Of a DNA stretch of 26,043 bases, positions 17,281 through 24,357 are shown piece after piece. The DNA is from Clostridia bacterium (lineage in GTDB: Bacteria; Bacillota_A; Clostridia; Oscillospirales; CAG-382). The position numbers and the translations under genes are program-made. The stretch spans positions 1 through 26,043 of the forward strand of contig JAFWWX010000286.1 in assembly GCA_017517985.1 (NCBI GenBank), in the 5' to 3' direction. Within the stretch, counting starts at the first letter, position 1, and every line of letters starts with the position of its first letter. The notes beneath the pieces were generated by a model. It saw only the letters and a list, made by a program, of their open reading frames with translations, was not told the DNA's origin and did no database searches.

Positions 17281-17526
17281 TCAAATATTTAATAACATTT
17301 CCAACGGACTTGATCCATCAGTACTATCATACATTTCCCATAATTCACTTTCAGGAAGTTCATCATGCTCGAAATAAGTTTTTAAATGTACGATTCCATC
17401 TGAATCTTTATATTGCTTAATAAAATCAGCTTCTATATCAAAAAATTTCACTTCAGTAACATCGCTTAACGAATTAACCTCCTTGATTCGAGATATATTA
17501 TTCTCAAGATACATATTTTCTAACAA
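17281..17526 (-). CDS. Small acidic protein, 81 aa, first gene of the Hsp70-like operon
   Basis: Not recognised. It is acidic, with 'VTEVKFFDIEADFIKQYKDSDG' and 'FEHDELPESELWEMYDSTDG', and has no membrane segment. The start is a TTG at 17526, well supported by a perfect AAGGAGG eight nt upstream. It is the first gene after the box B promoter, with a very short predicted leader (about 16 nt), and its stop lies 24 nt before the coiled-coil gene. Its size and position suggest an accessory or regulatory subunit. Confidence 0.7.
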   Translation of the reverse strand: MLENMYLENNISRIKEVNSLSDVTEVKFFDIEADFIKQYKDSDGIVHLKTYFEHDELPESELWEMYDSTDGSSPLEMLLNI

Positions 17527-17548
17527 TAGTTTGTCCTCCTTTGCATAG

Positions 17549-17613
17549 ATAATATCACTTTTTAATCGTTTCAGAAGAAAACTTCATTTTTAACATTTTA
17601 ATTTACATTTTCG
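17549..17613 (-). promoter_or_regulatory. Promoter with LytTR-type direct-repeat box (box B)
   Basis: Minus-strand -10 TATTAT (17549-17554) without a recognisable -35. Exactly 29 nt upstream lie TCATTTTTA (17584-17592) and ACATTTTCG (17605-17613), separated by 12 bp. The 30-nt box matches box A (9822-9851) at 24 positions, including a CATTT in the spacer. It overlaps the end of the LytTR regulator gene and should drive the 81-aa, coiled-coil and Hsp70-like genes. Confidence 0.72.
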
Positions 17614-18335
17614 ACTATTTTTTTCGCTTGAGCAGAGTATTTTCGACTTATAGGAACTCTTAAATTTCCCTCTAAAATCATTTCCTTTGAAGCCTTGTCA
17701 ACTCCTATCACTTTTTGGGGATTAACTAAAAAGCTCTGATGTATTCTTTCGAAATCCCATAAAAACTTATCCTCTACATCCTGAAGTTTTTCAAGCTTTC
17801 GAATAATTCTTCCATCATCAATAATAAATAATGTATATTTAAGGTCACTCTGACAATATACAATAGATTCTTTTCTTAATGCAAAACTCTCTTGCTTAGT
17901 AGTGACATAAATAATACTGTTGTCTATCTTTTTTTCAAAATTATGCTTTATATTACTTATTATAATATCGCATAATCTTTTTATTTTCCCGTTTTCATCT
18001 TCCGGCTCCACAGATACGGCATTTTCAATATATTCGATTGGTCGTATCACAAGGAAATCACAGATTTTTTCTGTTGGTGTTCCTAAAAAGACAGGCAGAC
18101 ATTTGTTATTACTCACATAAATTTCAGATAATTTATCCCTATATCTTTTCAAATATTCATAATCCATAAAAAGAATATCTATATTTTTTGTATTATTCAA
18201 TAATAGTTCATACTCATATGTATATTCCGAAATATCAAACTCATATTTCAACACCATGGAAAGTCCAACTAATCTGCGAGCCAACTCTTGCTTTTGATTT
18301 GAATCTATAATTGCCAATGCAATTTTCAATAACAT
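17598..18335 (-). CDS. LytTR-family response regulator with degenerate receiver
   Basis: A 245-aa protein. The N-terminal ~125 residues look like a two-component receiver (LKIALAIIDSN with Asp near 11, 'IDILFMDYEY' as the phosphoacceptor region, and 'VIRPIEYIE' in place of the usual KPF). The C-terminal ~100 residues are a LytTR DNA-binding domain: 'FALRKESIVYCQSDLKYTLFIIDDGRIIRKLEKLQDVEDKF', 'FERIHQSFLVNPQKVIGVDKASKEMILEGNLRVPISRKY'. LytTR proteins bind paired 9-bp direct repeats. No histidine kinase gene is nearby, so activation may come from elsewhere or be phosphorylation-independent. Start at the ATG at 18335, with GAGGAAGGTGA just before it; an upstream ATG at 18356 overlaps that site. 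The gene lies 49 nt after the TetR gene. Confidence 0.88.
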   Translation of the reverse strand: MLLKIALAIIDSNQKQELARRLVGLSMVLKYEFDISEYTYEYELLLNNTKNIDILFMDYEYLKRYRDKLSEIYVSNNKCLPVFLGTPTEKICDFLVIRPIEYIENAVSVEPEDENGKIKRLCDIIISNIKHNFEKKIDNSIIYVTTKQESFALRKESIVYCQSDLKYTLFIIDDGRIIRKLEKLQDVEDKFLWDFERIHQSFLVNPQKVIGVDKASKEMILEGNLRVPISRKYSAQAKKIVENVN

Positions 18336-18384
18336 ATATGTCACCTTCCTCATCATTTCGCAGCAGTTGTATTAATCAAATAAA

Positions 18385-18939
18385 CTAGTCACAACTTTTT
18401 ACAAATTTTAATATACTTTTTGTTGCAATATCAAACTTATCCCAGCTATCCCAAATTACACAATCTATAAAGACAGAAATAAAAAGACTTACATACGGAT
18501 AGAGAATATCAAAGTCTAAATTTAATTTTTTAGACAATATTTCTGTATAGCGTTCATATTCAAGATCCAACTTGTCAGAGAATTTTCTAACACTTTCTCC
18601 ATATTGCGGACTTGTAGCAATTTGAAATATCAGTCTGAATTGCTTTTTATTCTTTTGTGCAAGCTCTTTTATACCTTCGCACAACTTTATTAAATCATCA
18701 GTATGCTCAAACGCATAATCAAATATTATTCTTACATATTCATCCAAGCCCCATTTGACAGCATCAAGTACAATCTCATCCTTATCTTCAAACCAATAAT
18801 ATATGCTGCTTGAAGCCATTCCTGTTGCTTCTGAAAAGTCTTTTATAGTTATTGATTCAATTCCTTTTTCACTTAAACACTCGAAACATTTATTCAAAAC
18901 AACATCTTTTTTTATTTCTCTTTCTGCCGGATTTCTCAT
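18385..18939 (-). CDS. TetR-family transcriptional regulator
   Basis: A 184-aa protein. The N-terminal helix-turn-helix 'ITIKDFSEATGMASSSIYYWFEDKDEIVLDAV' is a clear TetR signature. The C-terminal ligand/dimer domain is helical and not assignable to a subfamily. The start has GGAGG eight nt before the ATG. A near-consensus promoter and a 22-nt inverted repeat lie upstream, the usual autorepression layout. It is the first gene of the cluster and is followed by the LytTR gene, so a TetR signal probably sets the level of the LytTR regulator. Confidence 0.92.
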   Translation of the reverse strand: MRNPAEREIKKDVVLNKCFECLSEKGIESITIKDFSEATGMASSSIYYWFEDKDEIVLDAVKWGLDEYVRIIFDYAFEHTDDLIKLCEGIKELAQKNKKQFRLIFQIATSPQYGESVRKFSDKLDLEYERYTEILSKKLNLDFDILYPYVSLFISVFIDCVIWDSWDKFDIATKSILKFVKSCD

Positions 18940-18973
18940 GTGTTATGCCTCCAAACCGAATGCCTATTCTGTA

Positions 18974-18995
18974 TTGTGGAATATTCACTCCACAA
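18974..18995. promoter_or_regulatory. Probable TetR operator in the 5' leader
   Basis: TTGTGGA (18974-18980) and TCCACAA (18989-18995) form a perfect inverted repeat with an 8-nt centre. It lies between the promoter and the ribosome-binding site of the TetR gene, so bound regulator would block elongation rather than the promoter itself. Confidence 0.65.
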
Positions 18996-19041
18996 ATGGG
19001 TAAAAAAATATAACTTCACATATTAAACTTATATATAATAT

Positions 19042-19070
19042 ATTTTACTACTTTTTTCTTTTTAAGTCAA
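19042..19070 (-). promoter_or_regulatory. Promoter of the TetR/LytTR genes
   Basis: Minus strand: -35 TTGACT (19065-19070), 17-nt spacer, -10 TAAAAT (19042-19047), about 100 nt before the TetR ATG. A near-consensus sigma-A promoter. Confidence 0.75.
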
Positions 19071-19141
19071 TATTTTATGACCATTTTCACCAATTTCTGC
19101 GTTGTGCACAAAAAGAAAAGTTACCAAATGTCTAAATTAGA

Positions 19142-19181
19142 AAAAGCATTGACAAGAATTTTTTGTCTTGACAATGCTTTT
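19142..19181 (-). terminator. Terminator of the polymerase-like operon
   Basis: AAAAGCATTGACAAGA (19142-19157) pairs with TCTTGACAATGCTTTT (19166-19181): 15 of 16 bp and an 8-nt loop. It lies directly after the stop of the 277-aa gene; T-rich sequence follows on the minus strand. It insulates this operon from the TetR promoter and may work in both directions. Confidence 0.85.
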
Positions 19182-19186
19182 ATCAT

Positions 19187-20020
19187 TTATATATTTAATT
19201 TTACTCTGCAAATTCCTGATGCAATCTCTCGTTCTAAAATCGTATCAGGTATTTTGGATAACCATTTTTTACTGAAATTTGTATTACCATAATAGCAATC
19301 AAAATTTGCAACGGGCAGATGTACCCAATCTGTGTTATCTCTTTTGTTGGCAAGGCAGAAGCATATTACTTCCGAAACAACATCATAAGGCACGTCATTT
19401 AAGTCCATACTTTCAAGTTTTTCTTTTATAGCTTGCGGTAGTTGTACTTCTTCGGTTCGTAATGCACCAAGTTCCAACGCATCGGCAATAATATCATCAA
19501 ACCTTAAAACCCAAGCACCTTTTGTATTAAAAGCAAATGGCGGCACCTGCATCTGCTTAACTTTCTTTGTCCACATTTTTGAAAAACCTTTTGAAATTGC
19601 AGATATTGTTTCCGTAGATTTTACAGATATAAGTGACGGATTTTTCTTTGCAAACTTCGTTATTCCTTTTATGTAAGAACAAAACCATCCTTCGCCCGTT
19701 TCTGATACAAGCTCAGGGAACTCATCTGAAAGATGAGCAAAATTCACATCGGAACTTTCTTTTGTATCAATACTGCACCAAGCACAAAGAGCATTTTCAG
19801 CATACTCTATACGGGAATAAGCACTATCTTTTAATATGCTTCCGTCTTTGTCGTGAAACAAATATCCTCTTGCAATTATGGTAAGTATTCGCCCTAAACC
19901 TTCAAGGTCTAATATTGTTTTAAAAGAAAATCTGCCGAGATATGAAAAATCCCTCTTTCCCGAAGAAAAATAAGTAGGCTTGTCTGTATATGCCTTAAAT
20001 TCTAACCATTCATTTGTCAT
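19187..20020 (-). CDS. Unknown 277-aa partner of the polymerase-like protein
   Basis: Not recognised. It is soluble, mixed alpha/beta, and rich in aromatic residues, with 'WLEFKAYTDKPTYFSSGKRDFSYLGRF', 'LEGLGRILTIIARGYLFHDKDGS', 'NALCAWCSID', 'MQVPPFAFNTKGAWVLRFDDIIADALELGAL' and a C-terminal 'DWVHLPVANFDCYYGNTNFSKKWLSKIP'. There is no membrane segment or known catalytic motif. The ATG overlaps the stop of the 1012-aa gene by 4 nt (ATGA), so the two proteins are made together and probably work as a complex. A strong terminator follows. A role as accessory subunit of the polymerase-like protein is inference from this coupling. Confidence 0.8.
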   Translation of the reverse strand: MTNEWLEFKAYTDKPTYFSSGKRDFSYLGRFSFKTILDLEGLGRILTIIARGYLFHDKDGSILKDSAYSRIEYAENALCAWCSIDTKESSDVNFAHLSDEFPELVSETGEGWFCSYIKGITKFAKKNPSLISVKSTETISAISKGFSKMWTKKVKQMQVPPFAFNTKGAWVLRFDDIIADALELGALRTEEVQLPQAIKEKLESMDLNDVPYDVVSEVICFCLANKRDNTDWVHLPVANFDCYYGNTNFSKKWLSKIPDTILEREIASGICRVKLNI

Positions 20021-23000
20021 CTTCTAAACCACCTCTTTTTCTCAGGTTCTTCCTCTTCCAATTTGTAAATATGGCTTCGGTCAAGTGATAATTCCAAAAT
20101 AGTATTAGGTAAAACCTCAAGCGCGAACTGCCTTTTACTGAGTGCAACGGCGCACTTTACGACCTCTGCATAATCTAATGCCGATTTCTTTCTGTCAAAT
20201 GGGCGAATTATATTCATACAATTTCTTTTGATTTGAGCCTTGTAATCTCCTGCACGACCTACACCTGCAATCATTGTTTTCATCTGCTCGGAATCACCCT
20301 TTTGATGAAGCAAATTTTTCTTAAGTCCTATTGCACGGTGCATATCATCAATATCACAGATAATATCTCCCAAAACTCTGTAACCACCTTTAGAAAAATC
20401 GCAGAACAAATCTGTATATCTATAAATTTTCGCACTTGTAAATAATGAATATATAACTTGTTCTCTTTCTTCGTGCGGTGTGAACTGCCACATATTTTCG
20501 AATAAATAATTTCTTGCATTCCTTATATCAGACGGACTAACGTTATCGAATGCAGCATAAAGCTCATCCACAGAATATTCTGTTTCCTGACCACGAGCAA
20601 AGAGAATCCTGTAAATATCAGCCTTTCGTTTCATCTCGGATGAGGTATGTCGTATCTGCCGTACTCGCTTTAATGCTTCCTCATAATCTGCAATGATAGT
20701 TTCAACCTTTTTTAGCGTATCGGGATTTAATTTTTCTTTCCATTCAGGTTCATTTGCAAATTCAAACAAGTTTGCATCGGGAACTGGTTTTACAAGAGCT
20801 TTTTCGGTGTGCTTTTCTAAATTAAAGGCATAATACGGAAGCTTTTCAAGGTTGGATGTAACCTTACTCCAATCCAACTTTTCAAAATATTTTTTAAGCT
20901 TCATATATTTGCTTTCATCATACCATTTTGAAAACCTGTCACTATCTATAATCGCCTTGTATTTTAAAAACAGACTTTTTGTTACCTTGCTGTGTTCAAT
21001 GTACTCAGATAAATCAGGCTTGATACCGCTTTTTGCAGAGTCGATTTCAAGTCCCGTTAAAATCGCAAGAGTTTCAACCTCCTGCAAATAATGCTCACGT
21101 TCTTCCTTGGTAAGACTTTCATCATAGGCAATAATACCACGGCTAAGTGCCGCATTACTGATTTGACCTACACGGGAAGAAAAGGTGTTTTTTACCGTGA
21201 GAAAACGGGCATACCAATCATTACTGTCTGAGATAAGCGGCTCGGCGGTTGGTATTTTAAGCACGGGTAATGCGGTACTGCTTTTCATAACACAAGCATT
21301 TAACAGCTTGTCTGCAACGGTCTTTACCATATCTCCGTCAAAGTCTGCACCGCCCAAGCGTTCCGGGATTAAGGAACGGGAATCAACCATTACAACATAG
21401 TGAAGATGCGACAAGTATTTCTCTCTAAATTTTCCTATATCTTCAAGAGGTCTTGCAACAGCTTCCTCGTTTCGGGCAATATGAGGACTGCGAAGAAGTG
21501 TGTAAAACTCACTTTCTTCATAGGTTGCTTTTGGTGCATACATAAAATTATCTGTCAAAAACTCTTTTTCAAGAGCTTTATATGCTTCGCTTTCCCCCTC
21601 GGAGCTTCTAACGATATAACCCAAAAGCCTCATAAGGTCATCACATAAATATCTGTTATCGCCTGAAACCAAAAGCTTACCAACTGCATATTTATTTAAG
21701 ATATTTTTAGCCTTATCCTGAAGCTCTTTTGCAAATATGGGTTCATCTACAAACATCATATTTTTGGCTATGATTCTTGCATAAACTTTCTTTTTGTCAG
21801 TTTCTTCAATCTCATCATTTTGAAGAACTTCAAGAAAATGCTCACGGCGAACACTATAATCGCCGACCAATTTATAATATTCCGTTTCAGTTGTTTTTGT
21901 AATCCAAGCTCTGTTGTCCCATTGCGGGTTGGTGCTTATACCAAGTCCTAAATCAGCAGGACGGAATTCATCGGTAGTCATAGCAAGGGTATTTAAAAAC
22001 TGATAGTTAAGGTCAATGATATTCTTCGATTCTGTTATGTCGGTTCCCGATATATACAAGGCGTGGTTGTATTTTCTACATCTATTAAGATATTCCTCCC
22101 AAGAGATATTGTTTTCCAACATCCAACCATAACCCTTGAACATACTTTTATTTATTATTAAATCCACATCGTGAGGGTTATGTCGGTTCCCGAAAATGTC
22201 TGTTATTTCTGTAACTCCAAGTTCATCAAAAAGTGAAGCAAAATCAACCTCGTGCACAACACCCTTAATGTACGGCATACGGATTTGATAGGAGTTATGT
22301 ATGCTGTCTAAAGAATCTGAAAGACGTTTTGAGATAAGTCCTTCGCCGTCAAATTCACATATCTTTATATCTGCCTTTGTTTCTACACGGGTATATTTCC
22401 GAATAGGATTATCCGTTCCGTCATCGGTTACGGTGATAATATCAACATCGGGAACTATGCTTTCAGAGTTATCTATTACAATTATTCTTTCATCTGATAA
22501 CAAATCATCCTTTTCAATTCTTCTGCCGCTTGTGAATAAAAGGGCATTGTAGGCATAGAGTTTGCTGAGCTGACATTTGCCAATACTCATTCCAAGCATC
22601 ATTCGTTCCTTCAGAGCTTCGTATATATCTGCCCGTACAAAAGAAAGTCTGTTTTCACGGCTCATAGATGCAGAGCGTTCAAAGGCAACGAACCTTATAT
22701 TTTCCTTGCCAAAATTTAAAGTGATGCCTTCCGGCTTAAACATATATTCCGCTTTTTTCTGCCACTCCAAAACCTTGCCGATTGGCTTTCTGTCAAATAT
22801 CCCCGAAAAGTCTATATAAACAAATACATCCCGTAGATCTTCACAGATTACAGATGTGTTGAATTTTTCGCCCTTCAAGATGAACATAGCCTGATAGAAA
22901 ATTGGGCAATCGTCTTGCAGGGTTTCTTTTACCATATATTCCTTTGAAAGCTCGGTTGTATCAAAATAAAATGAATATTCACCGTTCTTTTCTTTACTTG

Positions 23001-23055
23001 AAGATATAATATCAAGTGCCGATATTTCGAAAATAAGATATTTTACGCCTTTCAT
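20017..23055 (-). CDS. RdRP/QDE-1/YonO-like double-psi-barrel polymerase family protein, 1012 aa
   Basis: The key motif is GGADFDGDM with Asp571, Asp573 and Asp575, the three metal-binding aspartates of two-barrel RNA polymerases (NADFDGD in bacterial beta prime, GxDLDGD in eukaryotic RdRPs). The surroundings also follow the RdRP/QDE-1 order: 'LLRSPHIARNEE' (Arg522, Pro524) in the place of 'xRNPCLHPGD'; 'YVVMVDSRSLIPERLGGADFDGD'; then 'VGQISNAALSRGIIAYD' (about 629-645) and 'LAILTGLEIDSAKSGIKP' (Lys675), in the place of 'LAxxxSxAVDxxKxG'. The N-terminal ~500 residues are less clear. The ATG at 23055 is chosen because AAGGAGGTG lies just before it; an in-frame upstream ATG at 23115 lies at the -35 of the promoter. 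Bacterial homologues are known in phages (YonO) and mobile elements. Activity and template are unknown. Confidence 0.75.
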   Translation of the reverse strand: MKGVKYLIFEISALDIISSSKEKNGEYSFYFDTTELSKEYMVKETLQDDCPIFYQAMFILKGEKFNTSVICEDLRDVFVYIDFSGIFDRKPIGKVLEWQKKAEYMFKPEGITLNFGKENIRFVAFERSASMSRENRLSFVRADIYEALKERMMLGMSIGKCQLSKLYAYNALLFTSGRRIEKDDLLSDERIIVIDNSESIVPDVDIITVTDDGTDNPIRKYTRVETKADIKICEFDGEGLISKRLSDSLDSIHNSYQIRMPYIKGVVHEVDFASLFDELGVTEITDIFGNRHNPHDVDLIINKSMFKGYGWMLENNISWEEYLNRCRKYNHALYISGTDITESKNIIDLNYQFLNTLAMTTDEFRPADLGLGISTNPQWDNRAWITKTTETEYYKLVGDYSVRREHFLEVLQNDEIEETDKKKVYARIIAKNMMFVDEPIFAKELQDKAKNILNKYAVGKLLVSGDNRYLCDDLMRLLGYIVRSSEGESEAYKALEKEFLTDNFMYAPKATYEESEFYTLLRSPHIARNEEAVARPLEDIGKFREKYLSHLHYVVMVDSRSLIPERLGGADFDGDMVKTVADKLLNACVMKSSTALPVLKIPTAEPLISDSNDWYARFLTVKNTFSSRVGQISNAALSRGIIAYDESLTKEEREHYLQEVETLAILTGLEIDSAKSGIKPDLSEYIEHSKVTKSLFLKYKAIIDSDRFSKWYDESKYMKLKKYFEKLDWSKVTSNLEKLPYYAFNLEKHTEKALVKPVPDANLFEFANEPEWKEKLNPDTLKKVETIIADYEEALKRVRQIRHTSSEMKRKADIYRILFARGQETEYSVDELYAAFDNVSPSDIRNARNYLFENMWQFTPHEEREQVIYSLFTSAKIYRYTDLFCDFSKGGYRVLGDIICDIDDMHRAIGLKKNLLHQKGDSEQMKTMIAGVGRAGDYKAQIKRNCMNIIRPFDRKKSALDYAEVVKCAVALSKRQFALEVLPNTILELSLDRSHIYKLEEEEPEKKRWFRR

Positions 23056-23086
23056 AGCACACCTCCTTGTAGCAAGTCTTTTTAAC

Positions 23087-23115
23087 AGTATATCATACAT
23101 TAAAAAAATATTCAA
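23087..23115 (-). promoter_or_regulatory. Promoter of the polymerase-like operon
   Basis: Minus strand: -35 TTGAAT (23110-23115), 17-nt spacer, -10 TATACT (23087-23092) preceded by TGA, giving an extended -10 (TGATATACT). The leader is about 25 nt to the ATG, with AAGGAGG in it. A strong constitutive-type promoter, divergent from the mobilisation operon. Confidence 0.82.
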
Positions 23116-23126
23116 TAGCTGTTATT

Positions 23127-23173
23127 TGATAACTGCCCCCACAATTTATTTTGTGAGGGTATTTTTGTTATCA
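23127..23173 (+). promoter_or_regulatory. Nested hairpin in the divergent intergenic region (possible attenuator)
   Basis: Outer arms TGATAAC (23127-23133) and GTTATCA (23167-23173) enclose an inner stem, CCCCCACAA (23136-23144) with TTGTGAGGG (23151-23159), one mismatch. The inner stem is followed by TATTTTTG on the plus strand, a terminator-like shape just before the ribosome-binding site of the cysteine-rich gene. It could attenuate the plus-strand operon or bind a regulator of both sides. No convincing plus-strand promoter was found upstream of it. Confidence 0.55.
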
Positions 23174-23189
23174 GAAAGGCGGTGAAAAT

Positions 23190-23468
23190 GTGCTGAAAAT
23201 CACTTGGAAGCAAGCAAGAAAAATCAACAGACTTATCCGTAGAGAGTGTTGCAACTACGACAAAGGCTGCTGCCTGCTTCTTGACTATGGGGAAAGGTGC
23301 AGATGTGTTCAGGTAATATCCTGCTATGGGATTTACTGTAAATATTTTATTATATCGGTGCTTCCCATAGACAAAAAACTACACCAAGAAATCCTGCAAC
23401 AAAATGAAAACTTAAGGAGTGAGAAAGACAATGAAAAAGATTCAAAACACAATCATTATCGGTGTTGA
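23190..23468 (+). CDS. Cysteine-rich VLP-domain protein, short form
   Basis: A 92-aa protein starting at GTG (AAAGGCGGTG upstream). 'KITWKQARKINRLIRRECCNYDKGCCLLLDYGERCRCVQVISCYGIYCKYFIISVLPID' is the Cys-rich VLP pattern found in many Firmicutes conjugative elements, probably a small metal-binding, DNA-associated protein. Known members usually continue into a second Cys pair (CxxC...CxxC); here the protein instead ends in a short charged tail, and its last 38 nt overlap the parM start in another frame. It may therefore be a shortened version. It is first in the plus-strand operon. Confidence 0.75.
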   Translation: MLKITWKQARKINRLIRRECCNYDKGCCLLLDYGERCRCVQVISCYGIYCKYFIISVLPIDKKLHQEILQQNENLRSEKDNEKDSKHNHYRC

Positions 23469-24357
23469 CCACGGCTATGGCAACATCAAAACGACAAACC
23501 GCATTTTTCAAAGCGGTGTCATAAAGCTCAAATCCGGTCAGGAGTTCGGCGGAGTGCCGCTAATTTACAAAAATGAAAAATATCTTGTAGGGCAAGGACA
23601 TAAGGCATTTGTAGCGGATAAATTCTTGGACGAAGACTATTATGTACTTACCCTTGCGGCTATTGCGGAAGAACTGTCGTTACAAGGTATTACAACTGCT
23701 GATGTTCACATTGCCGCAGGACTTCCTCTTACCTGGCTTGGAAGTCAGGCAAAGGAATTTAAGGAATACCTGCTCCAAAACGACACAGTTGATTTTATCT
23801 ATAAGGATAAAGGCTATCATATTAACATCGTTGGTGCAGACATCTTTCCGCAGGGCTTTTCTGCCATTGCAAGTCGCCTGTTTATGTTCAAGGGAACAAA
23901 TATGCTCTGTGATATTGGCAACGGCACAATGAACATTATGTATATCATAGATCAAAAGCCGGATGTAAAGAACTGCTTTACCGAAAAGTTTGGAACAAAT
24001 CAATGCGCTATCCGTATCAACGAAAGAATTATGCAGACATTTCATATACCAATTCATGAGAACACCATTACAGAGGTTCTTCGTTTCGGCACGGCTGACA
24101 TTGCAGAGAAATATCTAAAGGTTATGCAAGAAGAAGCAAAAGAATACACCAAGGAAATCTTTGCAAGACTCAAAACCCACGAATATGATCCCGAAACAAT
24201 GAAGCTTCATATCGTAGGAGGTGGCGGTTGTCTTGTTAAGAATTTCGGTGAGTATGATAAAAGCCGTGTTGATATCTGTGAAGATATTCATGCAACCGCA
24301 AAGGGGTATGAATACCTTGCGGAGTTTAATATGCGAAAGGGCGGTGGAAAAAGATGA
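23431..24357 (+). CDS. parM: ParM/StbA-family actin-like segregation ATPase
   Basis: A 308-aa actin-fold protein: phosphate-1 'IIIGVDHGYGNIKTTN', phosphate-2 'MLCDIGNGTMNIMYI', adenosine motif 'LHIVGGGGCLVKNF'. Proteins of this type form filaments that push plasmid or element copies apart with a ParR adaptor. The start is the ATG at 23431 (AAGGAG 11 nt upstream); a GTG at 23419 overlaps that ribosome-binding site and is less likely. The stop overlaps the next start by 4 nt (ATGA), the usual parM-parR coupling. Base composition is less AT-rich than in the defence region to the left. Confidence 0.9.
   Translation: MKKIQNTIIIGVDHGYGNIKTTNRIFQSGVIKLKSGQEFGGVPLIYKNEKYLVGQGHKAFVADKFLDEDYYVLTLAAIAEELSLQGITTADVHIAAGLPLTWLGSQAKEFKEYLLQNDTVDFIYKDKGYHINIVGADIFPQGFSAIASRLFMFKGTNMLCDIGNGTMNIMYIIDQKPDVKNCFTEKFGTNQCAIRINERIMQTFHIPIHENTITEVLRFGTADIAEKYLKVMQEEAKEYTKEIFARLKTHEYDPETMKLHIVGGGGCLVKNFGEYDKSRVDICEDIHATAKGYEYLAEFNMRKGGGKR

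Noticed and set aside
23055..23115. Upstream in-frame start of the polymerase-like gene at 23115
   Set aside because: It coincides with the -35 element of the predicted promoter, and AAGGAGGTG precedes the ATG at 23055.
23680..24057. 125-aa open frame on the minus strand
   Set aside because: Antisense shadow of parM with no ribosome-binding site.
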